64,000 nt of DNA from Rhizorhapis suberifaciens (GTDB taxonomy: Bacteria; Pseudomonadota; Alphaproteobacteria; Sphingomonadales; Sphingomonadaceae), in the NCBI RefSeq assembly GCF_014200045.1, contig NZ_JACHOV010000010.1, positions 1-64,000 on the forward strand, given 5' to 3'. Below are positions 8,271-17,459 of the stretch, piece by piece. Under the pieces are notes generated by a model. That model did not search any database, was not told the DNA's origin, and saw only the letters and a program-made list of their open reading frames with translations. A program made the translations under genes and the position numbers. Each line of letters starts with the position of its first letter. The stretch's first letter is position 1.

Positions 8271-8627
8271 ATGCTTAGCCATCGGCTGGATTCTAAGAAG
8301 GGCATTGTAGAGATAGAAATAGATGGTGCGGCCGATACGAAAAGTTATCGGACGCTTATCACCGACATGGACCAGTTGATTGCGGCGAATGGCAAGATAT
8401 CGGTATTGGAGATCGTACGGGATATCGGTTGGCTCAGCCCCGGCATCTGGTGGGAGGATCTTGGTTGGTCCTTTCGCCACCTGAAAGACATAGCGCGGGT
8501 TGCTATTGTCACTGACAAGAGCTGGATCAAGCCAATAGTAAAGATGATGGCGGGCGTCATGTCCGCCGAGGTAGCAACATTTGCGCTCGACGAACTGGAC
8601 AAGGCCCGCAGCTGGATCGCCCGGTAA
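8271..8627 (+). CDS. SpoIIAA-like (STAS-related) protein
   Basis: This 118-residue cytoplasmic protein matches the SpoIIAA-like family (PF11964 type). It begins with alternating beta strands (GIVEIEIDGAADTKSYRTL), continues with a central VLEIVRDIGWLSPGIWWEDLGWSFRHLKDIARVAIVT pattern, and ends in a predicted helix (FALDELDKARSWIAR). The family resembles anti-sigma antagonists and lipid-binding CRAL-TRIO-like folds, but its biochemical role is poorly defined. It is followed closely by a cupredoxin-type gene on the same strand. No signal peptide is visible. Confidence 0.72.
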   Translation: MLSHRLDSKKGIVEIEIDGAADTKSYRTLITDMDQLIAANGKISVLEIVRDIGWLSPGIWWEDLGWSFRHLKDIARVAIVTDKSWIKPIVKMMAGVMSAEVATFALDELDKARSWIAR

Positions 8628-8699
8628 GCGGCAGGGTGCAAGCGGATGGGTGTCGCGCCGACCGCAGATATGTTAATATGCCGACAGGAGGATCGGGCC

Positions 8700-9089
8700 A
8701 TGGTTATCCCGCTTCTTGTTCCAGCAATCGCATTATTGGCGTTAGCAGGCCAAGCTACAGCGCAGCCGGCTGCTTTGTCTCGAATAGAGGTGGTTCTCGC
8801 AGACTTCAGCTATTCGCCCAAGACCATCCGGCTTGAGGCAGGGCAAAAAGCGGTGCTGCGCCTCACAAACCAAGGGTCGGGCGGGCATAATTTTGCGGCT
8901 CCCGATTTCTTCAGCCGGGCGCAACTGGATCCCGCGAGCGCCCATCTTGTCCACAAAGGCAAGGTGGAGGTGAAAAAAGGCGCAAGCGTCGACCTGACGC
9001 TGACCCCCGTGGCCGGGCGCTACAAACTTAAATGTACGCATTTCCTGCATAGCGGCTTTGGCATGAAGGGCATGATTGTTGTTGAATAG
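8700..9089 (+). CDS. periplasmic cupredoxin-domain protein
   Basis: About 129 residues from the ATG at 8700, which has a good ribosome site (AGGAGG, 8 bases upstream). An N-terminal signal peptide (VIPLLVPAIALLALAGQATAQ) is followed by a cupredoxin fold: strands IEVVLADFSYSPKTIRLEAGQ, a histidine in GSGGHNF, and a C-terminal KCTHFLHSGFGM. These supply Cys, His and Met as likely type-1 copper ligands. Such proteins carry electrons or copper in the periplasm. It is preceded by the SpoIIAA-like gene and followed by an iron permease-like gene on the same strand. Confidence 0.78.
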   Translation: MVIPLLVPAIALLALAGQATAQPAALSRIEVVLADFSYSPKTIRLEAGQKAVLRLTNQGSGGHNFAAPDFFSRAQLDPASAHLVHKGKVEVKKGASVDLTLTPVAGRYKLKCTHFLHSGFGMKGMIVVE

Positions 9090-9147
9090 TTGCCGAGCAC
9101 GGGCGACTGGGTCATGCTGACGCGCTTATAAACTGTAAGGATGCGCC

Positions 9148-9546
9148 ATGGACCATTTCTTCAGCCGCTTTGCCCAAAATATTGCGATGATGGTGGGAAG
9201 GCCCGAAGCCTTCCTTGTGGCGTTGGGCGTTGTTCTGCTGTGGGGGATTACGGGACCGCTTTTTCATTGGTCAGACACCTGGCAACTCATCATCAATACC
9301 GGAACTACTATCGTTACTTTTTTAATGGTGTTTCTGATCCAGAGCGCACAAAATCGCGACGCAAGCGCCATTCAGGCAAAGCTCGACGAACTGATCCGGG
9401 CGGCTGAACCGGCTCGGAATGAATTTATAGGCATCGAGCACCTGACGGAACATGAGCTTGAAGGAATTCGGAAGTTCCTGGAAGATACCTATGGCGAAGG
9501 AACGCCATATCAGGCGCCAGTGAGGCGGCTGATCAGGCGGAGGTGA
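9148..9546 (+). CDS. low-affinity iron permease family protein
   Basis: A 132-residue protein with two likely transmembrane helices (PEAFLVALGVVLLWGITGPLF and WQLIINTGTTIVTFLMVFLIQ), followed by the family signature QNRDASAIQAKLDELIRA and a polar C-terminal tail. It matches the bacterial low-affinity iron permease family (PF04120), named after yeast Fet4 similarity. Iron transport by the bacterial members has not been shown broadly, so the name is by family only. It lies after the cupredoxin gene and before a hairpin at 9565-9590. Confidence 0.8.
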   Translation: MDHFFSRFAQNIAMMVGRPEAFLVALGVVLLWGITGPLFHWSDTWQLIINTGTTIVTFLMVFLIQSAQNRDASAIQAKLDELIRAAEPARNEFIGIEHLTEHELEGIRKFLEDTYGEGTPYQAPVRRLIRRR

Positions 9547-9564
9547 ATAGGCCACCAACAAGTA

Positions 9565-9590
9565 AGCCCCGTCGCTCTCGCGGCGGGGCT
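9565..9590 (+). terminator. GC-rich hairpin after the iron permease-like gene
   Basis: AGCCCCGTCGC pairs with GCGGCGGGGCT around TCTC. There is no U tract directly after it, so it may be a weak or Rho-assisted stop. The 267 bases from 9547 to 9813 otherwise hold nothing I can recognise. Confidence 0.45.
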
Positions 9591-9813
9591 CCCATGAAGA
9601 TTTCTCTCTTTCGACAGACATCTTCCCACCTTGTCTCTCGATAAGGTGGAAAATAAAAACGTGCGCCTGAGGGAAAGGTTCCCGATCGAAGACAAAAATT
9701 GTGCTTGTTATCGGTGCGAAGACGCCATCGCTGAAATCCGCTGATTCATATAGATGACATAAAGGTTTTTCTGGCATTAAGTACGGGCATATAAAAAGAA
9801 ACGGAATCTGAAA

Positions 9814-11874
9814 TTGGGGCAAGCTGCCATTTCCGACTGGCAAAAAGAGGGCGGCGATACCGATGCGCCCACACCGACGACGTCGCATTTGCCGCTGTTC
9901 ATTCTTTCAGCGCACGACAGGGACCTGCTTTCGGCGTTGGCGCAGGAGGCGGGTTGGCGTCCAGTTGCGGCGCGCCGTTCCGCAGGCGTCGAACAACGCT
10001 TTCTAGGAAGTCAAGCGCATGTAGCCGTAATCGATGCCAGACGGGGCATAGGGAAAGCGTTGCCCGTTGTTTCTGCTCTGTCGGAAGCTGTGGAGGCCAT
10101 GGGCGGGGCCTTGCTGGTGCTGGTAGATCCGTCCGAAAGCGCACAGTTACCCGAGATGCTTACTGCGGGGGCGACCCATTATCTGGCCGATGAGGTCAGT
10201 GGCGAACGGCTGGCCCTAGGGCTGGCCTTTGCACAACGGCACGTAGAGCGGTTGGGTGGCGGGCAGGTGGAAACGCGCAGCCGCAATGCCATCCAGCGCA
10301 GCGACGGCCTGTTCTGGCGCCATGAGGCCGGATCGGGTCGCGTGGTTATCAGTTCCGCCCTGGCAGAGCATTTTGGCATCGCACAAAGCTTGATCAGGCC
10401 CGCAGACCTCCTGCGGTTTCTTCCTTCCGCCGAGCGCCGCGCCGCTCTACGCCTGGCGCGGCAGGTCGTGCGCAGCGGCGCAGGTGCAGCATTTGCGCAT
10501 ATCCTACCCGGCGATCCCGACAGGCGGGTCGCGCATCATTTATATGCGGAGGGGGGTAGCATTTCGGGGGAAATTGAAATTCTCCCCCATGGCGAAAGCC
10601 GATTGCCAGAGGAAAAGGATTACCTGACTGGGCTGTCCAACCGGAGGGCGGCGCACAAGTGGATCGACCGCGAACTTGCTCGTGGGGAAACCATGGCTCT
10701 TATTCTGCTCTCGATCAGCCAGTTCGATCGCATGAATGCCGCCTATGGTCATATGGCGGGCAATGCTTTGCTGGGACGCGTAGGCCGCCGAATCGAAAGA
10801 CTGGTCGAAGAAGAGGTAGGAAGCGGCGCAATGCTGGCGCGGGTGGCCGGCACCGAATTCCTCATCGGACTGCCGCGTGAGAAGGGGACGGAGCGCGCCG
10901 CATTTCTGGCGCACCGATTGATCGCAGCCGTCGCCCGGCCATTTAGTGCAGGCGATCATCTCATCCGCCTTACAGCGCGATGCGGGATAGCCGAGCCGCT
11001 TGCCAGCGACGATGCCGGCCGTTTGCTCCGCCGCGCCGGGGCCGCACTTGCGGACGCGAAGGCATCGGAAAATCAGAGCGTCCGAGTGCGTGTTCGGGAC
11101 GACCGCAGTTTGGCGGTCGATGACGATCAGTTGGAAACCGACCTTCGCCTCGCCGTTAGCCGCGGGGAGATCGAAATCGTCTTCCAGCCGCAATATGCGA
11201 TGGCCGATGACGCATTGACGGGAGTAGAGGCGCTGGCGCGCTGGAACCATCCTCGCTTTGGCTCTCTGGGCGCGAGTGCGCTTTTCGCGGCTGCCGAACG
11301 ATCCGATTATTTGCTTCCGCTATCGACGCACATCCAGATGCGGGCGCTGGAGGTCGCGGCGCATTGGCCAGCGAGACTGGCGTCGCTTCGCCTTGCCATC
11401 AACGTCACCGCCGCCGATATCGCCCAGCCAGATTATTTCGATCGCTTCATGGAAAGGCTGCGCGCCAGTGGTTTCCCGCACGATCGGCTGACCGTGGAAA
11501 TCACCGAAAGCGGCCTTATCGAGGATCTGGCTGCCGCTTCGGCGCTATTGGCAAAATGGCAGGCGGCGGGAGTGCGCGTGGCGATTGACGATTTCGGTAC
11601 GGGATATTCCAGCCTTGCCTATCTGAAGTCGCTGCCCCTCGATTATCTGAAGATCGACAGCGCCTTGGCAAAGGACATTGCAGGGTCGGAACGCGACAGC
11701 ATCATCGTCGGCGGCGTCATCGACATGGCGAAATCGCTGGGCCTTTCCGTGGTGGCTGAAGGTGTCGAGACCGAGCAGCAACTGACACTGCTGGCACGAA
11801 AGGGATGCGATTTTTATCAAGGATTTCTGAGATCTGGGGCAGTAGGTAATGAGGAACTTCTCCGCCTGACCTAA
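9814..11874 (+). CDS. GGDEF/EAL protein with degenerate cyclase motif (likely c-di-GMP phosphodiesterase)
   Basis: About 686 residues from a TTG start; the true start is uncertain. Domains in order are a receiver-like N terminus (about 25-150, with VIDAR at the usual phospho-Asp position), a PAS-like segment (160-260), a GGDEF domain (268-425) and an EAL domain (435-680). The GGDEF signature reads AGTEF (345-349), so cyclase activity is doubtful and an RxxD inhibitory site is not seen upstream. The EAL domain keeps EAL (472-474), the asparagine in RLAINVT, the glutamate in EITESG, DDFGTG (592-597), KID (613-615) and AEGVE. It probably degrades c-di-GMP, with the GGDEF domain as a GTP sensor. 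Confidence 0.87.
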   Translation: MGQAAISDWQKEGGDTDAPTPTTSHLPLFILSAHDRDLLSALAQEAGWRPVAARRSAGVEQRFLGSQAHVAVIDARRGIGKALPVVSALSEAVEAMGGALLVLVDPSESAQLPEMLTAGATHYLADEVSGERLALGLAFAQRHVERLGGGQVETRSRNAIQRSDGLFWRHEAGSGRVVISSALAEHFGIAQSLIRPADLLRFLPSAERRAALRLARQVVRSGAGAAFAHILPGDPDRRVAHHLYAEGGSISGEIEILPHGESRLPEEKDYLTGLSNRRAAHKWIDRELARGETMALILLSISQFDRMNAAYGHMAGNALLGRVGRRIERLVEEEVGSGAMLARVAGTEFLIGLPREKGTERAAFLAHRLIAAVARPFSAGDHLIRLTARCGIAEPLASDDAGRLLRRAGAALADAKASENQSVRVRVRDDRSLAVDDDQLETDLRLAVSRGEIEIVFQPQYAMADDALTGVEALARWNHPRFGSLGASALFAAAERSDYLLPLSTHIQMRALEVAAHWPARLASLRLAINVTAADIAQPDYFDRFMERLRASGFPHDRLTVEITESGLIEDLAAASALLAKWQAAGVRVAIDDFGTGYSSLAYLKSLPLDYLKIDSALAKDIAGSERDSIIVGGVIDMAKSLGLSVVAEGVETEQQLTLLARKGCDFYQGFLRSGAVGNEELLRLT

Positions 11875-11995
11875 CAGTGCAAATCCGGACGAACAAGGCG
11901 CCCGATCAATCTGCCCGATCAATCTGATAGTCAAAACCCATTTGTAAGCCACTGCATCAGCCGCCATATCCGCTGGCGGCACCAGGAGTTTCTAT

Positions 11996-13342
11996 ATGAG
12001 CGAATATGATTATGACCTGTTTGTGATCGGCGCTGGATCGGGCGGCGTACGCGCCGCACGCGTTTCCGCCGCCCATGGCGCAAAAGTGGCCGTGGCCGAA
12101 GAGCATCGGGTCGGCGGCACCTGTGTCATTCGCGGCTGTGTGCCCAAGAAGCTGCTCGTCTATGGAGCGCATTTCGCCGAGGATCTTCAGGACGCCAAGC
12201 GGTTCGGTTGGGACGTGCCCGACTGCAAGTTCGACTGGGCGACATTAAGGAACAATGTTCTCGATGAGGTCGATCGGTTGAACGGCCTCTACACCCAGAC
12301 GCTCGATAATCATAAGGTCGAAATCATTCGCGAGCGGGCGACCGTGGCCGGACCTCATCAGGTCAAACTTGCCAGCGGGCGCACCGTGACCGCAAAATAT
12401 ATTCTGATCGCGGTCGGCGCATGGCCGATGGCACCTGATTGCGAGGGCGCGGAATATGGCATCACTTCGAACGAGGTGTTCCACCTGGAAACCCAGCCCA
12501 GGCGGGTGGTGATCGCCGGAGGAGGATATATCGCCAACGAGTTCGCTGGCATCTTCCATGAATTCGGCAGTCATGTGACGCTGATCAATCGATCCGACCA
12601 GCTGCTGCGCGGCTACGACGCGCAGATCCGCGACCGGCTGCTGCAGATCAGCATGATGAAGGGCATTGAGTTCCGCTTCAACGCACCCTTCGAAAAGGTG
12701 GTAAAGCAGGAAGACGGCTCTCTTCTGGTCTATAATAAAGGGCATGAGCCTCTCGAATGCGATATGCTGCTGTTCGCCACGGGACGGAAGCCGAAGACGG
12801 ATGGGCTGGGCCTGGACAATGCGGGCATTGAACTCGACGCACAGGGCGCCATCCCGGTAGATGAATATAGCCGGTCGAGCTGTGAAAGCATCTATGCCGT
12901 TGGGGACGTGACCAACCGCGTGCAACTCACCCCTGTTGCCATCCGGGAAGGACAGGCCTTCGCGGACACCGTCTTTGGCGACAATCCCCATATAGTGGAT
13001 TATAGCTGCATTCCGGCGGCGGTCTTCAGCAACCCTCCGCTGGCGGGCGTAGGCATGACCGAGGCCGAGGCACGGAACAAGGTGGGATCCATCAAGGTCT
13101 ACACATCGGACTTCCGGTCGATGAAGAATGTGCTGGCCGGCCGTAATGAACGGGGGCTCTACAAGATGATCTGCAATGCCGTCACGGGGCAGGTCATTGG
13201 CTTGCACATGATCAGTTCGGATGCTCCAGAAATTCTTCAGGCAGCGGCCATCGCCGTGAAAGCGGGCCTTACCAAACAGGATTTCGACAACACTATGGCG
13301 TTGCACCCCAGCATGGCCGAAGAGTTGGTTTTGATGAAGTGA
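11996..13342 (+). CDS. gor: glutathione-disulfide reductase
   Basis: A 448-residue FAD/NAD(P) disulfide oxidoreductase. The N terminus has the FAD motif VIGAGSGGVRAARVSA and the redox pair in GGTCVIRGCVPKK, whose cysteines lie four residues apart. The second nucleotide motif is VVIAGGGYIANEFAGIF. The C terminus has LHPSMAEELV, whose histidine is the active-site base typical of glutathione reductase. It regenerates GSH from GSSG with NADPH. It stands 100 bases upstream of the propionyl-CoA cluster; a functional link to that cluster is not evident. Confidence 0.94.
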   Translation: MSEYDYDLFVIGAGSGGVRAARVSAAHGAKVAVAEEHRVGGTCVIRGCVPKKLLVYGAHFAEDLQDAKRFGWDVPDCKFDWATLRNNVLDEVDRLNGLYTQTLDNHKVEIIRERATVAGPHQVKLASGRTVTAKYILIAVGAWPMAPDCEGAEYGITSNEVFHLETQPRRVVIAGGGYIANEFAGIFHEFGSHVTLINRSDQLLRGYDAQIRDRLLQISMMKGIEFRFNAPFEKVVKQEDGSLLVYNKGHEPLECDMLLFATGRKPKTDGLGLDNAGIELDAQGAIPVDEYSRSSCESIYAVGDVTNRVQLTPVAIREGQAFADTVFGDNPHIVDYSCIPAAVFSNPPLAGVGMTEAEARNKVGSIKVYTSDFRSMKNVLAGRNERGLYKMICNAVTGQVIGLHMISSDAPEILQAAAIAVKAGLTKQDFDNTMALHPSMAEELVLMK

Positions 13343-13452
13343 CGGCACGGCGCAGTGTAAAATATCGTTTTTGCAAAATTACATTTGCATGACGACATAA
13401 AGGCTGAAAAGGAGCATTTCTTGTGGCGGATTAACGCAGGGAAATGCGGAAT

Positions 13453-14985
13453 ATGCAGGCGATCGTCGAACAACTTGAAGCGAAACGGGAAGGCGCTCGC
13501 CTTGGCGGCGGTGAGAAGCGCATTGCTGCTCAGCACAGTAAGGGCAAGCTGACCGCGCGAGAACGGCTTGACGTCCTTCTCGATGAGGGGTCGTTCGAAG
13601 AACTCGACATGTATGTCGAACATAATTGCGTCGATTTCGGCATGCACGAGCAGGTGATTCCTGGGGACGGCGTAGTGACGGGATCGGGGACGATCAATGG
13701 TCGGCTGGTTTATGTCTTCAGCCAGGACTTCACTGTCTTTGGCGGGTCGCTGTCGGAGCGTCATGCTCAGAAGATCTGCAAGATCATGGACATGGCGATG
13801 AAGGTCGGTGCGCCCGTGATCGGGTTGAACGACTCCGGTGGCGCGCGCATTCAGGAAGGCGTTGCCTCGCTCGCGGGCTATGCCGAGGTGTTCCAGCGCA
13901 ACGTGCTTGCGTCGGGCGTTGTGCCCCAGCTTTCGCTCATCATGGGGCCCTGTGCGGGTGGCGCGGTCTATTCGCCGGCCATGACCGACTTCATCTTCAT
14001 GGTGAAAGATTCAAGCTATATGTTCGTGACGGGTCCTGACGTGGTCAAGACCGTGACAAATGAGATCGTGACTCAGGAAGAGCTTGGCGGCGCCGTCACT
14101 CACACAACCAAATCCGGTGTGGCTGACGTGGCTTTCGAAAACGACATTGAGGTATTGCTCGCCGCGCGCGACTTTATCGACTTCCTGCCGCTTTCAAACC
14201 GTGAGGAAGTGCCGGAGCGTCCGACCGCGGACGCATGGGACCGTATGGAGGAGAGCCTGGATGCGCTCATCCCGGCCAATGCCAACCAGCCCTATGATAT
14301 GCACGAGCTGATCCGCAAAACGGTTGATGAAGGCGATTTCTTCGAAGTTCAGCCGGCGCATGCAGGCAATATCATTTGCGGCTTTGGACGGGTCGAAGGC
14401 CGCACCATCGGCATTGTGGCCAATCAGCCCATGGTATTGGCCGGCTGCCTTGATATTAAAGCCTCGAAGAAGGCGGGACGTTTCGTGCGTTTCTGCGACG
14501 CCTTCAATATTCCGATCGTCACTTTCGTGGACGTGCCCGGCTTTCTTCCTGGCGTAGGCCAGGAGCATGACGGCATCATCAAGCATGGGGCAAAGCTCCT
14601 CTTCGCCTTTGCGGAGGCGACTGTCCCCAAGATCACGGTCATTACTCGCAAGGCCTATGGCGGCGCCTATGACGTTATGTCATCCAAGCATCTGCGCGGT
14701 GACCTGAATTATGCATGGCCTACCGCTGAAATTGCGGTTATGGGCGCGAAAGGTGCGGTGGAGATCATTTTCCGTCAGGATATGGACTGCCCCGACAAGA
14801 TCGCCGATCGCACCAAGGAGTATGAGGCGCGCTTCGCCAACCCCTTTGTGGCGGCGAGCAAGGGTTTCATCGACGAGGTTATCCAGCCGCACTCGACCCG
14901 TCGCCGGATTGCGCTGGGCCTGCGGAAGTTGCGCAACAAGGCGCTCGAAAATCCGTGGAAGAAGCACGATAATATTCCGCTGTAA
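13453..14985 (+). CDS. pccB: propionyl-CoA carboxylase beta subunit (carboxyltransferase)
   Basis: A carboxyltransferase of about 510 residues in the acyl-CoA carboxylase beta family. It shows [33 protein letters not shown] at the N terminus, the acyl-CoA oxyanion motif [25 protein letters not shown], and the C-terminal carboxybiotin site [21 protein letters not shown] followed by RKAYGGAY. It transfers carboxyl from biotin on PccA to propionyl-CoA. The ATG at 13453 has AGGGA 10 bases upstream and is preferred over the ATG three codons earlier. It heads a seven-gene plus-strand cluster leading to succinyl-CoA. Confidence 0.93.
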   Translation: MQAIVEQLEAKREGARLGGGEKRIAAQHSKGKLTARERLDVLLDEGSFEELDMYVEHNCVDFGMHEQVIPGDGVVTGSGTINGRLVYVFSQDFTVFGGSLSERHAQKICKIMDMAMKVGAPVIGLNDSGGARIQEGVASLAGYAEVFQRNVLASGVVPQLSLIMGPCAGGAVYSPAMTDFIFMVKDSSYMFVTGPDVVKTVTNEIVTQEELGGAVTHTTKSGVADVAFENDIEVLLAARDFIDFLPLSNREEVPERPTADAWDRMEESLDALIPANANQPYDMHELIRKTVDEGDFFEVQPAHAGNIICGFGRVEGRTIGIVANQPMVLAGCLDIKASKKAGRFVRFCDAFNIPIVTFVDVPGFLPGVGQEHDGIIKHGAKLLFAFAEATVPKITVITRKAYGGAYDVMSSKHLRGDLNYAWPTAEIAVMGAKGAVEIIFRQDMDCPDKIADRTKEYEARFANPFVAASKGFIDEVIQPHSTRRRIALGLRKLRNKALENPWKKHDNIPL

Positions 14986-15021
14986 CAGCGATTGCATGAT
15001 TGAATTGAAAGACGTCAAGAT

Positions 15022-16206
15022 ATGACTACTGAACCTGTCTACATCCTTTCCGGAGTCCGGACCGCTATCGGCAGCTTTGGCGGCTCCCTGAAGGACTTGG
15101 CCCCTGCAAAACTTGGCGCTTTGGTGATTTCGGAGGCGGTGAGCCGCGCTGGCCTGACTCCGTCGGATGTCGGGCATGTCGTAATGGGGCAGGTGATCCC
15201 GACCGAACCCAAGGATGCCTATTCTGCGCGCGTCGCCGCCGTGAATGCGGGCATTCCGGTCCAAGCACCCGCTCTGACCGTTAATCGTCTTTGCGGCTCA
15301 GGCCTCCAGGCGATTATCTCGTCGGCGCAGATGGTTGCCCTGGGTGAGTGCGACATTGCTGTTGCCGGCGGAGCGGAGAATATGAGCCTTTCGCCCCATG
15401 TGCTGACGACGGCCCGCTGGGGAACCAAGATGGGGAACGTCGCCGCTATCGACGCCATGCTGGCCGTGCTGAGCGATCCCTTTGAAGGCTTTCATATGGG
15501 CATCACCGCGGAAAACGTGGCGAAGAAGTACAACATCACGCGTGAGGCGCAGGACGCGCTTGCCGTAACCAGCCATGAGCGCGCTGCTAGGGCACAGGCC
15601 GAAGGCCGGTTCAACTCGCAAATCCTGCCGATAGAGATCAAAACCCGCAAGGGCTTCACTGTCTTTGATACTGATGAGCATGTTCGGACCGACGTGAGTG
15701 CCGAGGATTTAAAGAAGTTGCGCCCGGCTTTTGAGAAGGAAGGCTCCGTAACGGCGGGCAACGCTTCTGGCATTAATGACGGTGCCGCAGCGGTCGTGCT
15801 GGCTTCTCAAAAAGCAGTGGACACAAGAGGCCTCAAGCCCATGGGCCGCATCCTCGCCTGGGGACATGCGGGCGTGGAACCGGGCATCATGGGTATAGGT
15901 CCGGTCAAGGCGATCCCTATTGCGCTCGAACGGGCGGGGCTTTCGCTTGCGGATATCGACATCATCGAAAGCAATGAAGCATTCGCTGCTCAGGCCTGTG
16001 CAGTTGCGCAGGAACTTGGCTTTGACCCCGAAAAGGTCAACCCCAATGGCAGCGGCATTTCGCTGGGTCACCCCATTGGCGCGACGGGCGCAATATTGGC
16101 CGTGAAAGCGCTTTACGAACTGGAGCGTACGGGCGGGAAATATGGCCTTTGCTCCATGTGCATCGGCGGTGGGCAGGGTATCGCCATAGTGGTGGAAAAG
16201 CTCTGA
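15022..16206 (+). CDS. acetyl-CoA C-acetyltransferase (thiolase)
   Basis: A 394-residue thiolase with the nucleophilic cysteine in NRLCGSGLQAI (about residue 91), the histidine in GHPIGATGA and the second cysteine in CSMCIGGGQG. It cleaves or forms acetoacetyl-CoA or related 3-ketoacyl-CoAs. It sits between pccB and the epimerase, so a role in branched-chain or odd-chain acyl-CoA breakdown is likely, for example releasing propionyl-CoA from 2-methylacetoacetyl-CoA in isoleucine degradation. The stop overlaps the next start by one base (TGATG). A second thiolase gene near 24.5 kb belongs to a PHA locus. Confidence 0.93.
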   Translation: MTTEPVYILSGVRTAIGSFGGSLKDLAPAKLGALVISEAVSRAGLTPSDVGHVVMGQVIPTEPKDAYSARVAAVNAGIPVQAPALTVNRLCGSGLQAIISSAQMVALGECDIAVAGGAENMSLSPHVLTTARWGTKMGNVAAIDAMLAVLSDPFEGFHMGITAENVAKKYNITREAQDALAVTSHERAARAQAEGRFNSQILPIEIKTRKGFTVFDTDEHVRTDVSAEDLKKLRPAFEKEGSVTAGNASGINDGAAAVVLASQKAVDTRGLKPMGRILAWGHAGVEPGIMGIGPVKAIPIALERAGLSLADIDIIESNEAFAAQACAVAQELGFDPEKVNPNGSGISLGHPIGATGAILAVKALYELERTGGKYGLCSMCIGGGQGIAIVVEKL

Positions 16207-16628
16207 TGGGCATCGGTCGTCTCAATCATGTCGGCATTGCGACACCTTCTATCGGGAAATCGGTGGAGATGTATGTCAATCTCCTGGGTGCGACGAAGGT
16301 CCATGAACCCTTCGATCTGCCGCCTCAGGGTGTACGCGTTTGTTTCGTCGATACACCAAATTGCCAAGTGGAGTTGATCGAGCCGCTGGGCGAAAACAGC
16401 CCCATTATCAAGTTCCTGGAAAAGAACCCTCAGGGCGGGCAACATCATGTCTGTTTTGAGGTTGCCGACATCCATGCGGCCAAGGCCGAGATGGAGGCAA
16501 AAGGCGCAAAGGTCCTGGGCGAGCCGCGCATTGGCGCCCACGGTACGCCGGTGATCTTTGTGCATCCCAAGGACATGGGCGGCGTGCTGGTCGAACTGAT
16601 GGAGACGCCGCAGGGGAGCGGGCATTGA
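16206..16628 (+). CDS. mce: methylmalonyl-CoA epimerase
   Basis: A 140-residue protein of the vicinal oxygen chelate fold. It shows the paired repeats expected of methylmalonyl-CoA epimerases: LNHVGIAT with the first metal histidine near residue 7, VELIEPLGENSPI with a metal glutamate, HHVCFEV with the second histidine, and a late VLVELME. It interconverts (S)- and (R)-methylmalonyl-CoA, linking carboxylase to mutase. The ATG at 16206 overlaps the thiolase stop (TGATG). A frame that opens 57 bases earlier lies inside the thiolase gene and is not supported. Confidence 0.95.
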   Translation: MGIGRLNHVGIATPSIGKSVEMYVNLLGATKVHEPFDLPPQGVRVCFVDTPNCQVELIEPLGENSPIIKFLEKNPQGGQHHVCFEVADIHAAKAEMEAKGAKVLGEPRIGAHGTPVIFVHPKDMGGVLVELMETPQGSGH

Positions 16629-16679
16629 TCCTTTTCCTTTCTTCCACCGCACTGCGCTCGGTATGAACGGAGCAGCGTC

Positions 16680-17459
16680 ATGACCTATGAATTCATCCAG
16701 ACGGGTGTAGACAATGGCGTCTTGACGATTGCGCTTAACCGACCCGATCGTTTGAATGCCCTTATCCCCCAAATGATGGATGAGATTGTCGCGGCGCTCT
16801 ACGCAGCACCGCAGCAGGGTGCGCGCGCCGCCATATTGACTGGATCGGGCAAGGGTTTTTGCAGCGGCACCGACCTGCAAATGGAGGGCGGGCTTCCCGA
16901 CGACATCAGCGAGCTTCTGGAACATCATTACAATCCGGCGATGGAAAAGATCATGGCTTTGCCGCTGCCTATGGTGGCGGCAGTGCATGGTCCTTGTGCG
17001 GGCATCGGAACGTCGCTTGCGCTGGCATGCGATTTCGTGGTTGCCGCGCGCTCATCCTATTTCCTCCATGCCTTCGTGAATATCGGCCTGGTGCCCGACG
17101 GCGGCGTAACGTGGATGCTTCCTCGCCTGATCGGTAGGGCCAGGGCCACCCAGATGATGATGCTGGGCGAGCGTATCCCCGCGGAACGAGCTGAAAACTG
17201 GGGTTTGATCTACAAGGTCGTGGACGACGACGTGCTTCGGAGCGAGGCTCAGACGTTGGCCACACGGCTTGCCAATTCAGCGACTGGAGCGCTTGGCATG
17301 ATCCGGAAGGGTCTTACAGAAGCGATGGAATCGACATTCTCGCAGGCGCTGGACATGGAATGCCGGCATCAGCGGGACGCGGGACGTAGCGCGGATTTCG
17401 CGGAAGGCGTGCAGGCCTTCCTGGCAAAGCGTCCCGCCAAATTTGAGGGCAGGCGATGA
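16680..17459 (+). CDS. enoyl-CoA hydratase/isomerase family protein
   Basis: This 259-residue crotonase-fold protein has the oxyanion-hole segment [12 protein letters not shown] and [21 protein letters not shown]. The later catalytic region reads [21 protein letters not shown]. It lacks the Glu of the classical hydratase PEILLG motif and resembles PaaG/isomerase-type members, which use an aspartate. It may act in phenylacetate-like, branched-chain or fatty-acid oxidation; the substrate is unknown. Its stop overlaps the start of the mutase gene by 4 bases, so the two are probably translated together. Confidence 0.87.
   Translation: MTYEFIQTGVDNGVLTIALNRPDRLNALIPQMMDEIVAALYAAPQQGARAAILTGSGKGFCSGTDLQMEGGLPDDISELLEHHYNPAMEKIMALPLPMVAAVHGPCAGIGTSLALACDFVVAARSSYFLHAFVNIGLVPDGGVTWMLPRLIGRARATQMMMLGERIPAERAENWGLIYKVVDDDVLRSEAQTLATRLANSATGALGMIRKGLTEAMESTFSQALDMECRHQRDAGRSADFAEGVQAFLAKRPAKFEGRR

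Noticed and set aside
12245-13348. A 367-codon minus-strand frame opposite gor
   Set aside because: The plus strand encodes a complete glutathione reductase with all motifs; the antisense frame has no family features.
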